Assembly (NCBI GenBank): GCA_028278085.1
Contig: JANQFB010000192.1
Span: 1 to 48,407, forward strand
Length of the DNA: 48,407 nucleotides
Direction: 5' to 3'
Origin: Chitinophagales bacterium
Lineage (GTDB): Bacteria; Bacteroidota; Bacteroidia; Chitinophagales; JANQFB01
The position numbers and the translations under genes were made by a program. Below, in pieces: positions 9,206 to 16,633 of this stretch (position 1 is its first letter; each line of letters starts with the position of its first letter). The notes beneath the pieces were generated by a model. The model saw nothing but the letters and a program-made list of their open reading frames with translations, was not told the origin of the DNA and did no database searches.

Positions 9206-10081
9206 TCAGAAAGTAAGTGCTTTCAAGTTGTCCACAAATATTTCGGCAGCCGTCACACTGTCCGGTTTCTCCGCCCGGATCAGCACCTGGTAGGTTCTGG
9301 CATTCAGGTTTACTATATCATCGGTAAAATTGATATAGATCTTGTTCCATTCATCCCGGGGATTGATCCCTACTTTGAAAAATTTGATCTCCGTACCGGC
9401 GGAGGTCGTTCCCATGATCCCCATATGAAAAACGATATCACATTTATAATCCAGCTCTACATAGACATCCGTACCTTTTTCCGGCGCATCGAAGGCATCG
9501 GACGTTTTGGCTTCGTAAGTATCTTTTTGCTGGGTCAGTCGTATTTTTCCGGAATTCGATTCAAAAGCGCCCTGGGATAAAGTGATCTTCTCGATGTTGG
9601 CATCCCCGTCGATCCGCTCCATATCGATGCCGATCCCTTCAAAATCTTCATGGATCCCAAGAACACTCGAGGAATTGTATTCAAAATGGGGTCGTATGGT
9701 ATCGACCTTAGCCGCTTCGAGTGTCACGGTTTTTTGGGCATCATTGAGCACAAAACTGGCATAAAAGGGATAAATTTTCCGGGTCGTGGAAATACCATTC
9801 TCCAAAATGCCTGCACTAACCACAATCCTCGATTCGCCAGAGGATAATACCGGAATAGTTGCGGGTATTTGATATAATCCCAGGGGTTTATCCTCCACAA
9901 AAACCCAGGCATCGGTTATTTTACTGGAATTGCTGCCAAAAGTAGCGGGCTCGGCATCGAGGCTTACCGAGGGTATATGGATGTAGGCGGGAACGGGTTC
10001 TTCAGGATTGATCAGTTCACAACTTCCCAGCAACAGCAGCATCACACATAACACAGGTATTTGCAACAGAGAATTGGTCAT
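9206..10081 (-). CDS. Putative lipoprotein, function unknown
   Basis: 291 residues. The N-terminus is a type II signal peptide with lipobox LLGSC, acylated Cys at residue 21. The acidic residues after the Cys (ELINPEEPVP) resemble a Bacteroidota surface-lipoprotein export region. The remainder is all-beta: an N-terminal Ig-like part (residues 30-110) and, from about 140, a jelly-roll-like part (HEDFEGIGIDMERI, VYVELDYKCDIVFHMGI, EWNKIYINFTDDI). That second part resembles carbohydrate-binding sandwiches. It lies between the Gfo/Idh dehydrogenase and the sugar transferase with a 6-base gap downstream, so a role in the same glycan pathway or its display is plausible inference. No named family is recognised. 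Confidence 0.75.
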   Translation of the reverse strand: MTNSLLQIPVLCVMLLLLGSCELINPEEPVPAYIHIPSVSLDAEPATFGSNSSKITDAWVFVEDKPLGLYQIPATIPVLSSGESRIVVSAGILENGISTTRKIYPFYASFVLNDAQKTVTLEAAKVDTIRPHFEYNSSSVLGIHEDFEGIGIDMERIDGDANIEKITLSQGAFESNSGKIRLTQQKDTYEAKTSDAFDAPEKGTDVYVELDYKCDIVFHMGIMGTTSAGTEIKFFKVGINPRDEWNKIYINFTDDIVNLNARTYQVLIRAEKPDSVTAAEIFVDNLKALTF

Positions 10082-10153
10082 TGTCAGGACAGGCTCTCTA
10101 GGATTTATAGGGGTTTTATTATAGTGACCTCAAAACAGTCGCCGGGGTTGCTT

Positions 10154-11134
10154 TTATTGGGGAACCTTATTCTTTTCTATTTTATTTAAGATCTCATAGG
10201 CCACTTTCAGGGCATTGTAACCATCCAATAGGGTTACCGGCGGCTCTGTATGATTCAGGATACTTTGGCTGAACAATTCCAGTTCCATTTGGATCGCGTT
10301 GCTATCGGCAATCGCCGGAGTTTCGAATTTGATCACTTTCTTTTCATTGTTACCGGTTTCCAGTTGCAAGCCAAAGGGACTGGGTGGTTCCTCCGGACCG
10401 GCAAGGCGGAAAATACCGGTTTTTTTATTCAGGAAATCCAAAGCGATATAGGCGTCATTCTGGAAGATCCGCATCTTTCTCATATTTTTCAGGGAGATCC
10501 GGCTTGCCGTAATATTGGCCACACAGCCATTATCGAATTCGATCCGTGCATTGGCAATATCCGGGGAATCGCTGATGATGGATACCCCGTTTGCACTGAT
10601 CTTTTTAACGTTGGAGTTCACCACACTCAGGATGATGTCGATATCATGGATCATCAGGTCGAGCACCACCGGTACATCGGTACCCCTGGGGTTGAACTGT
10701 GCCAGGCGGTGGGTTTCGATGAACATCGGATTCAGCTTACGGTCTTTTAAAGCCAGAAAAGCCGGATTCAATCTTTCCACATGCCCGACCTGGGCCACGA
10801 TGTCTGCTTCTTCCACCAGGTGCAGGAGATCCTGGGCTTCGCTTAGGGTATTGGTGATCGGCTTTTCAATGAATACATGCTTACCCTTTTTGATCGCATC
10901 GACAGCGCATTCATAATGCGACAAGGTAGGTGTAACAATATCCACCGCATCCACCTGTTGGGTCAGGGATTCGATATCCATGAACCTGGTGATCTTGAAT
11001 TCGTTTTCTACCCGGACAGCATTTTCCTCGTCCGGATCATAGAATCCCATTAATTCCAGGTCCGGTATTTTCTGGATCAGACCAATGTGGATCTTGCCTA
11101 AATGGCCGGCGCCTAAAACCCCGATCTTAACCAT
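10154..11134 (-). CDS. Gfo/Idh/MocA family NAD(P)-dependent oxidoreductase
   Basis: 326 residues, ATG start. The N-terminal Rossmann fold is clear: MVKIGVLGAGHLGKIH gives the GxGxxG dinucleotide loop at residues 8-13, and FYDPD at 31-35 ends beta-2. The family motif EKP appears at 90-92 (HVFIEKPIT). The C-terminal alpha/beta domain carries DVPVVLDLMIHDIDI, where the catalytic-region Asp/His of the family usually sits. Members oxidise or reduce sugar substrates, often nucleotide sugars. It leads a minus-strand operon with the lipoprotein (72-base gap) and the sugar transferase, which suggests nucleotide-sugar preparation for exopolysaccharide. The substrate is not predictable from sequence. 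On the minus strand TAACTTCG (plus 11145-11152), one base off TAnnTTTG, could be its -7 box. Confidence 0.92.
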   Translation of the reverse strand: MVKIGVLGAGHLGKIHIGLIQKIPDLELMGFYDPDEENAVRVENEFKITRFMDIESLTQQVDAVDIVTPTLSHYECAVDAIKKGKHVFIEKPITNTLSEAQDLLHLVEEADIVAQVGHVERLNPAFLALKDRKLNPMFIETHRLAQFNPRGTDVPVVLDLMIHDIDIILSVVNSNVKKISANGVSIISDSPDIANARIEFDNGCVANITASRISLKNMRKMRIFQNDAYIALDFLNKKTGIFRLAGPEEPPSPFGLQLETGNNEKKVIKFETPAIADSNAIQMELELFSQSILNHTEPPVTLLDGYNALKVAYEILNKIEKNKVPQ

Positions 11135-11578
11135 AAAAAAATTTTTGCGAAGTTAAGGTTTTTATGGGGATTTGTTGAGGGTGAGGTGGTAAGTGGTGGG
11201 GAGGGAATTATGGATGGGGTAATTCAACATCGTTTGCGACGATGTATTGGCATTAAATGATCAACAAATAGGTGAAATCCTGCTTTTATCGTGTGGTTGA
11301 ATCATTGTTGGAATGATCGAGGCATGGGATGGTTGGTGGAAACGGCCAGGAATTTATCAAAAGTTTGGTGGGATATTGGGGTATGATCCTCATCACCGGA
11401 TACTTTTTCTTAATGCATAAGGGGTTAATTAATTTTAATATTTTTATATTTGAATTGGTAATACAGTGGGAATAATGGAACTTCCGTTATTCGCATGTTA
11501 CCCAACATTAAGAAACTAAGCAGCAGTTATATTCGTTTACAAAGTTAGTTGTAAATTGTAAGAGTAAAAAATGAGAAT
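11135..11578. other. Intergenic stretch with half of a 70-bp repeat and an inverted repeat
   Basis: 444 bases without a convincing full gene. It contains copy A of the degenerate direct repeat (11341-11410), AT-rich DNA after it, and TGTTACCCAAC (11496-11506), which is mirrored after the toxin gene at 12317-12327. The repeat copy has an open frame that begins GQEFIKSLVGYWGM but no start codon or recognised family. Confidence 0.5.
11341..11410 (+). repeat. Degenerate 70-bp direct repeat, copy A
   Basis: Matches 13479-13548 at 59 of 70 positions by hand alignment without gaps, sharing AACGGCCAGGAAT at the left and CATCNCCGGATA at the right. Together the two copies bracket the toxin-antitoxin, BRO-fragment and acetyltransferase genes. 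Confidence 0.8.
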
Positions 11579-11818
11579 ATGGCCTTAATAATCAAAGACG
11601 AAATCCTTTCGAAAGCTCAAACAACAGCAGAAGAATTATTGATCGATCTTGCGTGTTATTTGTATGATAAAAAGCGGATGAGTATGGGACAAGCAAGACA
11701 CCTGGCAGGATTAGACCAAATCAGCTTTCAAAAGGAACTTTCCAAACGAGAAATTTATATCCACTACGGCGAAGAAGATCTGAATAAAGATCTAGAGAAT
11801 CTTGGTATTAGTTTATGA
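11579..11818 (+). CDS. UPF0175 family antitoxin
   Basis: 79 residues starting MALIIKDEILSKAQTTAEEL. The pattern fits UPF0175: an N-terminal strand, a helix LLIDLACYLYDKKRMSMGQ, then the conserved ARHLAGLDQISFQKEL helix-turn-helix-like segment, and an acidic tail (YGEEDLNKDLENLG). UPF0175 proteins are usually encoded directly before PIN-type toxins and are regarded as their antitoxins. Here the TGA stop overlaps the ATG of the next gene (ATGA, 11815-11818), so the two are translationally coupled. An acidic C-terminal tail that would cover the toxin fits the role. Autoregulation through the upstream region is probable from the family, not seen directly. Confidence 0.87.
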   Translation: MALIIKDEILSKAQTTAEELLIDLACYLYDKKRMSMGQARHLAGLDQISFQKELSKREIYIHYGEEDLNKDLENLGISL

Positions 11819-12312
11819 TCATAATCAGTGATACTTCTTCGATCACTAATCTTCTCCAAGCTGGCCTGATCGATATTTTGCATGTCCTATTTGGAGAAAT
11901 AACGATTACACCTGCTGTAAGACGAGAACTTTATATCCTCCCAGATCAGGAAACACAAATTGAACAGATTGATTGGATTACTGTCATAGCGCCAACAAAC
12001 CAAAAACTGGTTTTTGAACTATTAGAAGAACTTGATCTGGGTGAGGCCGAATCAATTGCATTGGCATTGGAACAACAAGCAAGATACCTAATCATTGATG
12101 AGTATAAGGGAAGAAAAATTGCGGATGCTTATGGAATAAAAATAGTTGGAATATTAGGATTGTTGATTCAAGCAAAACAAAAAGGCGTGATCACTTCAAT
12201 AAAGCCCAATATTGATAAGTTAATCCAACTAGGCATTAGATTGGATAAATTTAGTGGGGCAAGTCTTAAAACGTCATGGAGAAAGCTGAATAACATGTTC
12301 ACCTGCCAATGA
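11815..12312 (+). CDS. DUF3368 PIN-like nuclease toxin
   Basis: 165 residues. The DUF3368 opening (MIIISDTSSITNLLQAGLID) supplies Asp6. Other PIN-type acidic residues are in place: Glu38 (AVRREL), Glu79 in LGEAES, Asp95 in LIIDEYKGR and Asp104 in IADAYG. These would bind the divalent metal for RNA cleavage. The length is normal for the family, so the gene looks intact. It overlaps the UPF0175 antitoxin gene by four bases. PIN toxins of this kind cleave RNA and slow growth when the antitoxin decays; the RNA target cannot be predicted here. The last codons lie within an inverted-repeat element (12303-12388) after the gene. Confidence 0.87.
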   Translation: MIIISDTSSITNLLQAGLIDILHVLFGEITITPAVRRELYILPDQETQIEQIDWITVIAPTNQKLVFELLEELDLGEAESIALALEQQARYLIIDEYKGRKIADAYGIKIVGILGLLIQAKQKGVITSIKPNIDKLIQLGIRLDKFSGASLKTSWRKLNNMFTCQ

Positions 12313-12435
12313 AAAAGTTGGGTAACAACGGGCACAGGTACATAGCCTCCCGCTGGTCGGCTACGCCCCATACACAAATCATTGGCAGCCATTTCAATGA
12401 ATAATGAGATTTGTTAAGCGTCGGCACAGCGTTAG
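12303..12435. repeat. GC-richer non-coding element with 10-bp inverted repeat after the toxin
   Basis: CTGCCAATGA (12303-12312, including the toxin stop) is mirrored exactly by TCATTGGCAG (12379-12388). Between them is GC-rich DNA (GCCTCCCGCTGGTCGGCTAC) that differs from the AT-rich genes on both sides. Outer words TAACAACGGGCAC (12322-12334) and CGGCACAGCGTTA (12422-12434) give it a bounded look. It holds no credible gene. It may be a recombination or terminator element. Confidence 0.45.
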
Positions 12436-12459
12436 TATTATTTTAATGAATTTCGTCGG

Positions 12460-12708
12460 ATGAGCAACATAAAGTTATTCCAGGACGAGAAGATTCGGAC
12501 CGTTTGGAATGAAAAAGAGCGGCAATGGTATTTTTCGGTATCTGTTGTAGTGGGCGTGCTCTCTGAAAGCAAAGCCCCCAAGGCATATTGGCGACAGTTA
12601 AAGAAACGCGAACCCCAACTCGTGACAGTTTGTCACGGGTTGAAAATTAAAGCGCTCGATGGAAAAATGAGGAAGGAGGATTGTGCTACCTCCAAAGGAT
12701 TTCGGTAA
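12460..12708 (+). pseudogene. Truncated BRO-family/phage antirepressor N-terminal fragment
   Basis: 82 codons. MSNIKLFQDEKIRTVWNEKE then WYFSVSVVVGVLSES, APKAYWRQLKKREPQ and CHGLKIKALDGKMRKED match the N-terminal BRO-N-type domain of antirepressor-like proteins in Bacteroidota. Those normally continue for a further 150-200 residues past the DGK motif. Here the family sequence stops at residue 76 and six unrelated codons lead to a stop. The next gene begins about where the deletion junction would be (12685-12715). I read this as a decayed gene joined by deletion to the acetyltransferase-like gene. Such proteins are usually phage- or mobile-element-borne. Confidence 0.72.
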
Positions 12709-12716
12709 TTTTAAGA

Positions 12717-13241
12717 GTGGTGGGGAAACAACAATTTGAGTTTGATATTGAAATTGACCGATTAACCAATTCTATCGAAAATGTAGAGACTGGTGAGGTC
12801 TTTGATACCGAGATCACTCTTTTGACCCCAAAAAACTTTCAACAAATTAAGATTTCCGAGTGGTTGTTTGAATGGCATGATGAATTGAGAGATAAAACGA
12901 AGGATGTTTACAAATTAACAACGGCCAATAACCCTATGATAATCCAGGGATTGATAAGTATTCAGCGTATGACAGACCATTTCTTCATGCATTTGATTGA
13001 GAGCGCCAATTTCAATAAAGGCAAGAACAAAGTATATAGAGGAGTACCGGGGAATTTGGTTGCATTTGCATGCAGAACCTCATTTGAAGCAGGTTTTGAG
13101 GGTTTTGTCGCTTTCAATTCCAAAACGTCATTAATAAAGCACTATCAGCAAACATTAGGTGCAACCCATTTGTCTGGATTACGTATGTTTATTGAGACCT
13201 CAGCTGCTCACAAATTAGTATCAAAATATTTCAGTAATTAA
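12717..13241 (+). CDS. GNAT-like acetyltransferase family protein, Bacteroidota-specific
   Basis: 174 residues from GTG 12717. The frame also opens at TTG 12681, but the extra residues (CYLQRISVILR) look like read-through of the deletion junction. The start FEFDIEIDRLTNSIENVETGE, the middle LTTANNPMIIQGLISI and DHFFMHLIESANFNKGKN, and YRGVPGNLVAFACRTSFEAGF fit a small family I know from Bacteroidota with a GNAT-like fold. The GVPGNLVAFAC segment sits where the acetyl-CoA loop and following helix occur. Length is normal, so it looks intact. A 53-residue basic protein follows 3 bases downstream, a pairing I recall as recurrent. The substrate is unknown. Confidence 0.6.
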   Translation: MVGKQQFEFDIEIDRLTNSIENVETGEVFDTEITLLTPKNFQQIKISEWLFEWHDELRDKTKDVYKLTTANNPMIIQGLISIQRMTDHFFMHLIESANFNKGKNKVYRGVPGNLVAFACRTSFEAGFEGFVAFNSKTSLIKHYQQTLGATHLSGLRMFIETSAAHKLVSKYFSN

Positions 13242-13244
13242 AAT

Positions 13245-13406
13245 ATGGGATTAATTAGAGAACCAATAGAAGTTGACTTTGTCGTAAATTCTAAGCCCTG
13301 GACCAAAAAAGAATTGGCAGAGTTTAGTGCATTGATAAAAAAGATCAAGGCCAAAAATGCCAAGAAAAAGACGAGAAAAAGGAAAACTCAACCCACGAAA
13401 TCTTAG
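13245..13406 (+). CDS. Small basic protein paired with the acetyltransferase-like gene
   Basis: 53 codons, ATG to TAG. The start is MGLIREPIEVDFVVNSKPW, followed by TKKELAEFSALIKKIKAKN and a very basic tail (KKKTRKRKTQPTKS). It begins 3 bases after the stop of the GNAT-like gene, so the two are almost certainly cotranscribed. The MGLIREP opening and the pairing match small proteins I remember beside the same gene in other Bacteroidota, which makes it real despite its size. The tail could bind nucleic acid, and a toxin-antitoxin-like relationship is conceivable but unproved. Confidence 0.65.
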   Translation: MGLIREPIEVDFVVNSKPWTKKELAEFSALIKKIKAKNAKKKTRKRKTQPTKS

Positions 13407-13478
13407 AAATGATAGCATCATAAGTTATCGAATAGCCTTTCAGAAATGAGAGGCTTTTTGCTTATATTTAAAAGTGGT

Positions 13479-13548
13479 AACGGCCAGGAATATGTCAAAA
13501 GTTTGTTAGGATACCGGGGTATGGTCCTCATCTCCGGATATTTTTTTA
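13479..13548 (+). repeat. Degenerate 70-bp direct repeat, copy B
   Basis: Second copy of the repeat at 11341-11410, same orientation, 59 of 70 positions identical by hand. It lies just before the SGNH hydrolase gene and closes the accessory segment. Confidence 0.8.
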
Positions 13549-13583
13549 GCAAGCAATTGCAATTTAATCGATAATCTATCCTG

Positions 13584-15152
13584 TTGGGAAAGGTTAGAAA
13601 CCTCTATATTATTGTTTTCAATATTGGTATGGTTATCATCATACTATCAATGATGGAGTTTTCTTTTAGCTTCCTACTCAACCATCCCAAATATATCCCC
13701 GACAGTTGGCTTCGTTACTTTAGGCATTATTATTTTAAATACGATCGGGGTATCATACAGTTTGATCCGGAAAGTTCGATCTATAACCCGGAATTATTCT
13801 ATACGCTGAGACCCGGCAGATTTACTTTTGGTAATCGGGAGATTACTAATGAATACCAGGTGAATGAATTGGGTATGAGAGATAACGCCGAATCTCTTGA
13901 TAATCCCGAGATAGTGATTTTGGGTGATTCGCATACCATGGGGTGGGGAATTGATCAGCATAAAACATTTCCGGCGTTAATCGAAGCAAATATAGGCGCT
14001 AAGGTGCTCAATGCCGGCATGTCTTCTTACGGTACCGTCAGAGAAATAAAAGCATTAGATAAAATAGATCTCAGTCAAACACAATATATCATCATTCAAT
14101 ATTGCTATAATGATCACGGCGAGAACCTTCATTACATTGAAAGGGATAACATGCTGGAAGTGTCCAGTGAGGAAACGCTCCGGCAAAAGAAAAGGAGCCA
14201 TTCGGAAACGATTAACTACTATTTTTTGAAACATACCCTACTATTTTTTGGCATATTAGGCGACAAATTGTTCGAGCGATTGAGGGCAACTCAAACGATA
14301 AACGAGGACAATAACGACAGTCAAGAGCTGCCGGCAGCTACCACAAAAGCGTTGCCCGTTGATGATGCAAAAGCCTTCTTAAATGTATTGATGAACGCTC
14401 CAAAGTTAGAAGCTGTCCCGCAGATCATCATTACACATTTGGATCGGCAACTGAATGATCATTTTATCTATAAACTTCGTCAACTGCTTAAACAAGAGCC
14501 CTACCGGGACCTTGCTCCCAAAATCAGTTTGATAGACTTTTCAGAAGTGTTGTTGAAAACAGATTATTTTATCCTGGACGACCATCTTAATGAAGGTGGA
14601 CACGGAAAAGTGGCAGCGGGACTCGAGAAAGCCATTTCAAACAACTTACCTACGGAACAGATAAAAATTTATACTCAATCTGACTTTCACCAGGAGCATG
14701 ATTCATCCGGCTGGGATTTCAATGAAAGTTATATGGGAGATCAATGCTATTTCTCTTTAGATGCAAATACCCTATGGGGGCCGGGTTACAAAATGAACCT
14801 AACCAAAAAGATGATCGACTCCGGTTATACTACTTTAAGTGTGAAATATGATTATCATGGCCTATCAACAAATGCAGGTATGCTGGTTATTGATATAGCG
14901 GAAGAAGAAAATCACCTTTGGATAGGCGAACCGATGGATAAGAAGCTTTATACATCCGAGGAAAATAAATGGCACACGACTTGTCATGTGATACCCTTAA
15001 AAAAACGCGATGAGATAGAAAACATGCATGACGCGAATATGCATATATACTTCTGGAACAATAAAAAGAAAAGTTTTAAGCTCAATAATATAGAGATTAC
15101 CCTTAGAAAACCAGACATTAACATTTACAATTTCGATTGGCGCTACCGGTAA
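13584..15152 (+). CDS. Membrane-anchored SGNH/GDSL hydrolase-like protein
   Basis: 522 residues from TTG 13584; ATG 13629 is possible but would cut the N-terminal membrane helix (residues 7-32). The SGNH blocks are visible: VILGDSHTMGWG gives the nucleophile Ser116 in block I, VLNAGMSSYG gives Gly145 in block II, YCYNDHGEN gives Asn176 in block III, and DDHLNEGGH gives the Asp333-His334 pair in block V. Residues about 355-522 form a separate beta-rich domain (LWGPGYKMNLTKKM, LWIGEPMDKKLYTSE) without a recognised family. SGNH enzymes of this architecture often act as esterases or O-acetyltransferase partners on glycans, and the glycan operon is 2.5 kb away. Base composition is AT-richer than the core genes, suggesting acquisition. 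Confidence 0.75.
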   Translation: MGKVRNLYIIVFNIGMVIIILSMMEFSFSFLLNHPKYIPDSWLRYFRHYYFKYDRGIIQFDPESSIYNPELFYTLRPGRFTFGNREITNEYQVNELGMRDNAESLDNPEIVILGDSHTMGWGIDQHKTFPALIEANIGAKVLNAGMSSYGTVREIKALDKIDLSQTQYIIIQYCYNDHGENLHYIERDNMLEVSSEETLRQKKRSHSETINYYFLKHTLLFFGILGDKLFERLRATQTINEDNNDSQELPAATTKALPVDDAKAFLNVLMNAPKLEAVPQIIITHLDRQLNDHFIYKLRQLLKQEPYRDLAPKISLIDFSEVLLKTDYFILDDHLNEGGHGKVAAGLEKAISNNLPTEQIKIYTQSDFHQEHDSSGWDFNESYMGDQCYFSLDANTLWGPGYKMNLTKKMIDSGYTTLSVKYDYHGLSTNAGMLVIDIAEEENHLWIGEPMDKKLYTSEENKWHTTCHVIPLKKRDEIENMHDANMHIYFWNNKKKSFKLNNIEITLRKPDINIYNFDWRYR

Positions 15153-15230
15153 TACTATTCAAATTCCCGAGATCCTCATTTGAAACACCCGGCTGTTTAA
15201 TCCACCTGTCAACTCCCCAACCAAAATTCG

Positions 15231-15238
15231 TACCTTTG
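15231..15238 (+). promoter_or_regulatory. Bacteroidota -7 box (TACCTTTG) for mtaB
   Basis: TACCTTTG is an exact match to TAnnTTTG, followed by C, and lies 24 bases before the TTG start at 15262. This implies a short leader. A -33 TTG is not apparent. Confidence 0.5.
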
Positions 15239-15261
15239 CAGGGTTTTGAAAATCGGGTCGC

Positions 15262-16590
15262 TTGAAGACGGTTGCCTTACATACACTGGGTTGCAAATTG
15301 AATTTTGCGGAAACTTCCACACTTGGCAAAAGCCTCGAACAGGAAGGCTATCGCATCGTTGACTTCCACCAACCGGCGGATGTGTATGTGATCAATACCT
15401 GCTCGGTAACGGACCAGGCCGATCGCAAATGCCGGCATATGATCCGGCAAGCGCTCCGGTCGAATGAAAGTGCGTTCATTGCCGTAACCGGCTGCTATGC
15501 GCAACTGAAACCGCAAGAGATCGCCGCTATTCCTGGGGTAGACATCGTATTAGGCGCCGGGGAAAAATTTCAACTCCCCCAATACCTGAAAGACCTGACC
15601 AAAAAATCCAATGGAGAGATCCATGCCTGCGCCATCGAAGCGGCGGATGTATTTGAAAGCGCTTATGCCATTGGCGACCGCACCCGGTCGTTTCTGAAAG
15701 TGCAGGATGGCTGTGATTATAATTGTTCCTTTTGTACCATTCCCCTGGCACGGGGCAGCAGCAGGAGCAGCAGTATTGCCCAAATTACGGCATCCGCAGC
15801 CGAAATCGCCCGGGAAGGTATTAAAGAGATCGTATTGACCGGCGTAAATATCGGTGATTTCGGGAAAGGCGAACGGGGTGGCCGCCAAAAGAACGAAACC
15901 TTCCTCGACCTGATCCGACAACTGGATGAAGTCGAGGGCATCGATAGGTTCAGGATCTCGTCGATCGAACCAAACCTGTTATCTAATGAGATCATTGATC
16001 TCGTGGGCGGATCGCGGCGGTTTATGCCCCACTTTCACATACCCCTGCAATCCGGATCCAACAAACTGCTGAAATTAATGCGACGCCGGTATGTGCGCGA
16101 GCTTTATGCCGCCAAAGTCGAAGCTATTCACCGGAAAATTCCGGGCTGTTGCATTGGCGTCGATGTGATCGTGGGCTTCCCGGGAGAAAGCGATGAAGAT
16201 TTCCTGGATACCTACCACTTTCTGAATGACCTGGATATCGCTTATTTGCATGTATTTACCTATTCCGAAAGGGATCACACCCATGCCTTGTCATTACCGG
16301 GGATCGTTCCGGTTCAACAGCGACGGGAACGCAGTAAGATGCTTCGCATCCTTTCCGAAAAAAAGAAACGGGCGTTTTATCAAAGATCCCTGGGACGAAC
16401 GGCTACCGTATTATGGGAAGACAACCGGGACCGGGAATGGATGTTCGGATATACGGAGCAATACCTGAAAGTAAAAATACCTTACCAGGCCTACAAAGTC
16501 AATACCCTGGAAACCTGTCTGCTGCAATCGCTGGATGCCGACGGAACCGTCACCACTACTGCTCCCACAGCACAGGAAATACAGGTATGA
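15262..16590 (+). CDS. mtaB: tRNA (N6-threonylcarbamoyladenosine(37)-C2)-methylthiotransferase MtaB
   Basis: 442 residues, TTG start giving MKTVALHTLGCKLNFAE. The N-terminal UPF0004 domain has its three cluster cysteines at 11, 47 (INTCSV) and 78 (TGCYA). The radical-SAM motif CxxxCxxC is at Cys151, Cys155 and Cys158 (GCDYNCSFC). TGVNIGDFG and VGFPGES are further family blocks, and a TRAM-like tail ends the protein. The short HTLGCKLN start and the absence of a longer MiaB-type N-terminus favour MtaB over MiaB or RimO. The enzyme adds a methylthio group to t6A37 in tRNAs reading ANN codons. lgt follows after 43 bases and a DUF3857 gene after that, all apparently one operon. Confidence 0.93.
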   Translation: MKTVALHTLGCKLNFAETSTLGKSLEQEGYRIVDFHQPADVYVINTCSVTDQADRKCRHMIRQALRSNESAFIAVTGCYAQLKPQEIAAIPGVDIVLGAGEKFQLPQYLKDLTKKSNGEIHACAIEAADVFESAYAIGDRTRSFLKVQDGCDYNCSFCTIPLARGSSRSSSIAQITASAAEIAREGIKEIVLTGVNIGDFGKGERGGRQKNETFLDLIRQLDEVEGIDRFRISSIEPNLLSNEIIDLVGGSRRFMPHFHIPLQSGSNKLLKLMRRRYVRELYAAKVEAIHRKIPGCCIGVDVIVGFPGESDEDFLDTYHFLNDLDIAYLHVFTYSERDHTHALSLPGIVPVQQRRERSKMLRILSEKKKRAFYQRSLGRTATVLWEDNRDREWMFGYTEQYLKVKIPYQAYKVNTLETCLLQSLDADGTVTTTAPTAQEIQV

Positions 16591-16633
16591 CCGGGCTCAT
16601 CAAATACGCTGCCGAAAGTTTAAACTATCAAAC

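Noticed and set aside
11500-12323. Integron attC core sites (ACCCAAC as RYYYAAC, GTTGGGT as GTTRRRY) around the toxin-antitoxin genes
   Set aside because: The two boxes are some 820 bases apart in an order that would make the genes the inside of an attC hairpin, and L-boxes are missing. They are reported simply as inverted repeats.
12681-12716. TTG start with GGAAGGAGGA directly before it for the acetyltransferase-like gene
   Set aside because: The purine run abuts the TTG with no spacer, Bacteroidota rarely depend on such sites, and the added residues do not match the family, which begins near FEFDIEIDRL.
16535-16633. Longer N-terminus for Lgt
   Set aside because: It overlaps mtaB, is hydrophilic and basic, and Lgt proteins begin close to the ATG at 16634.
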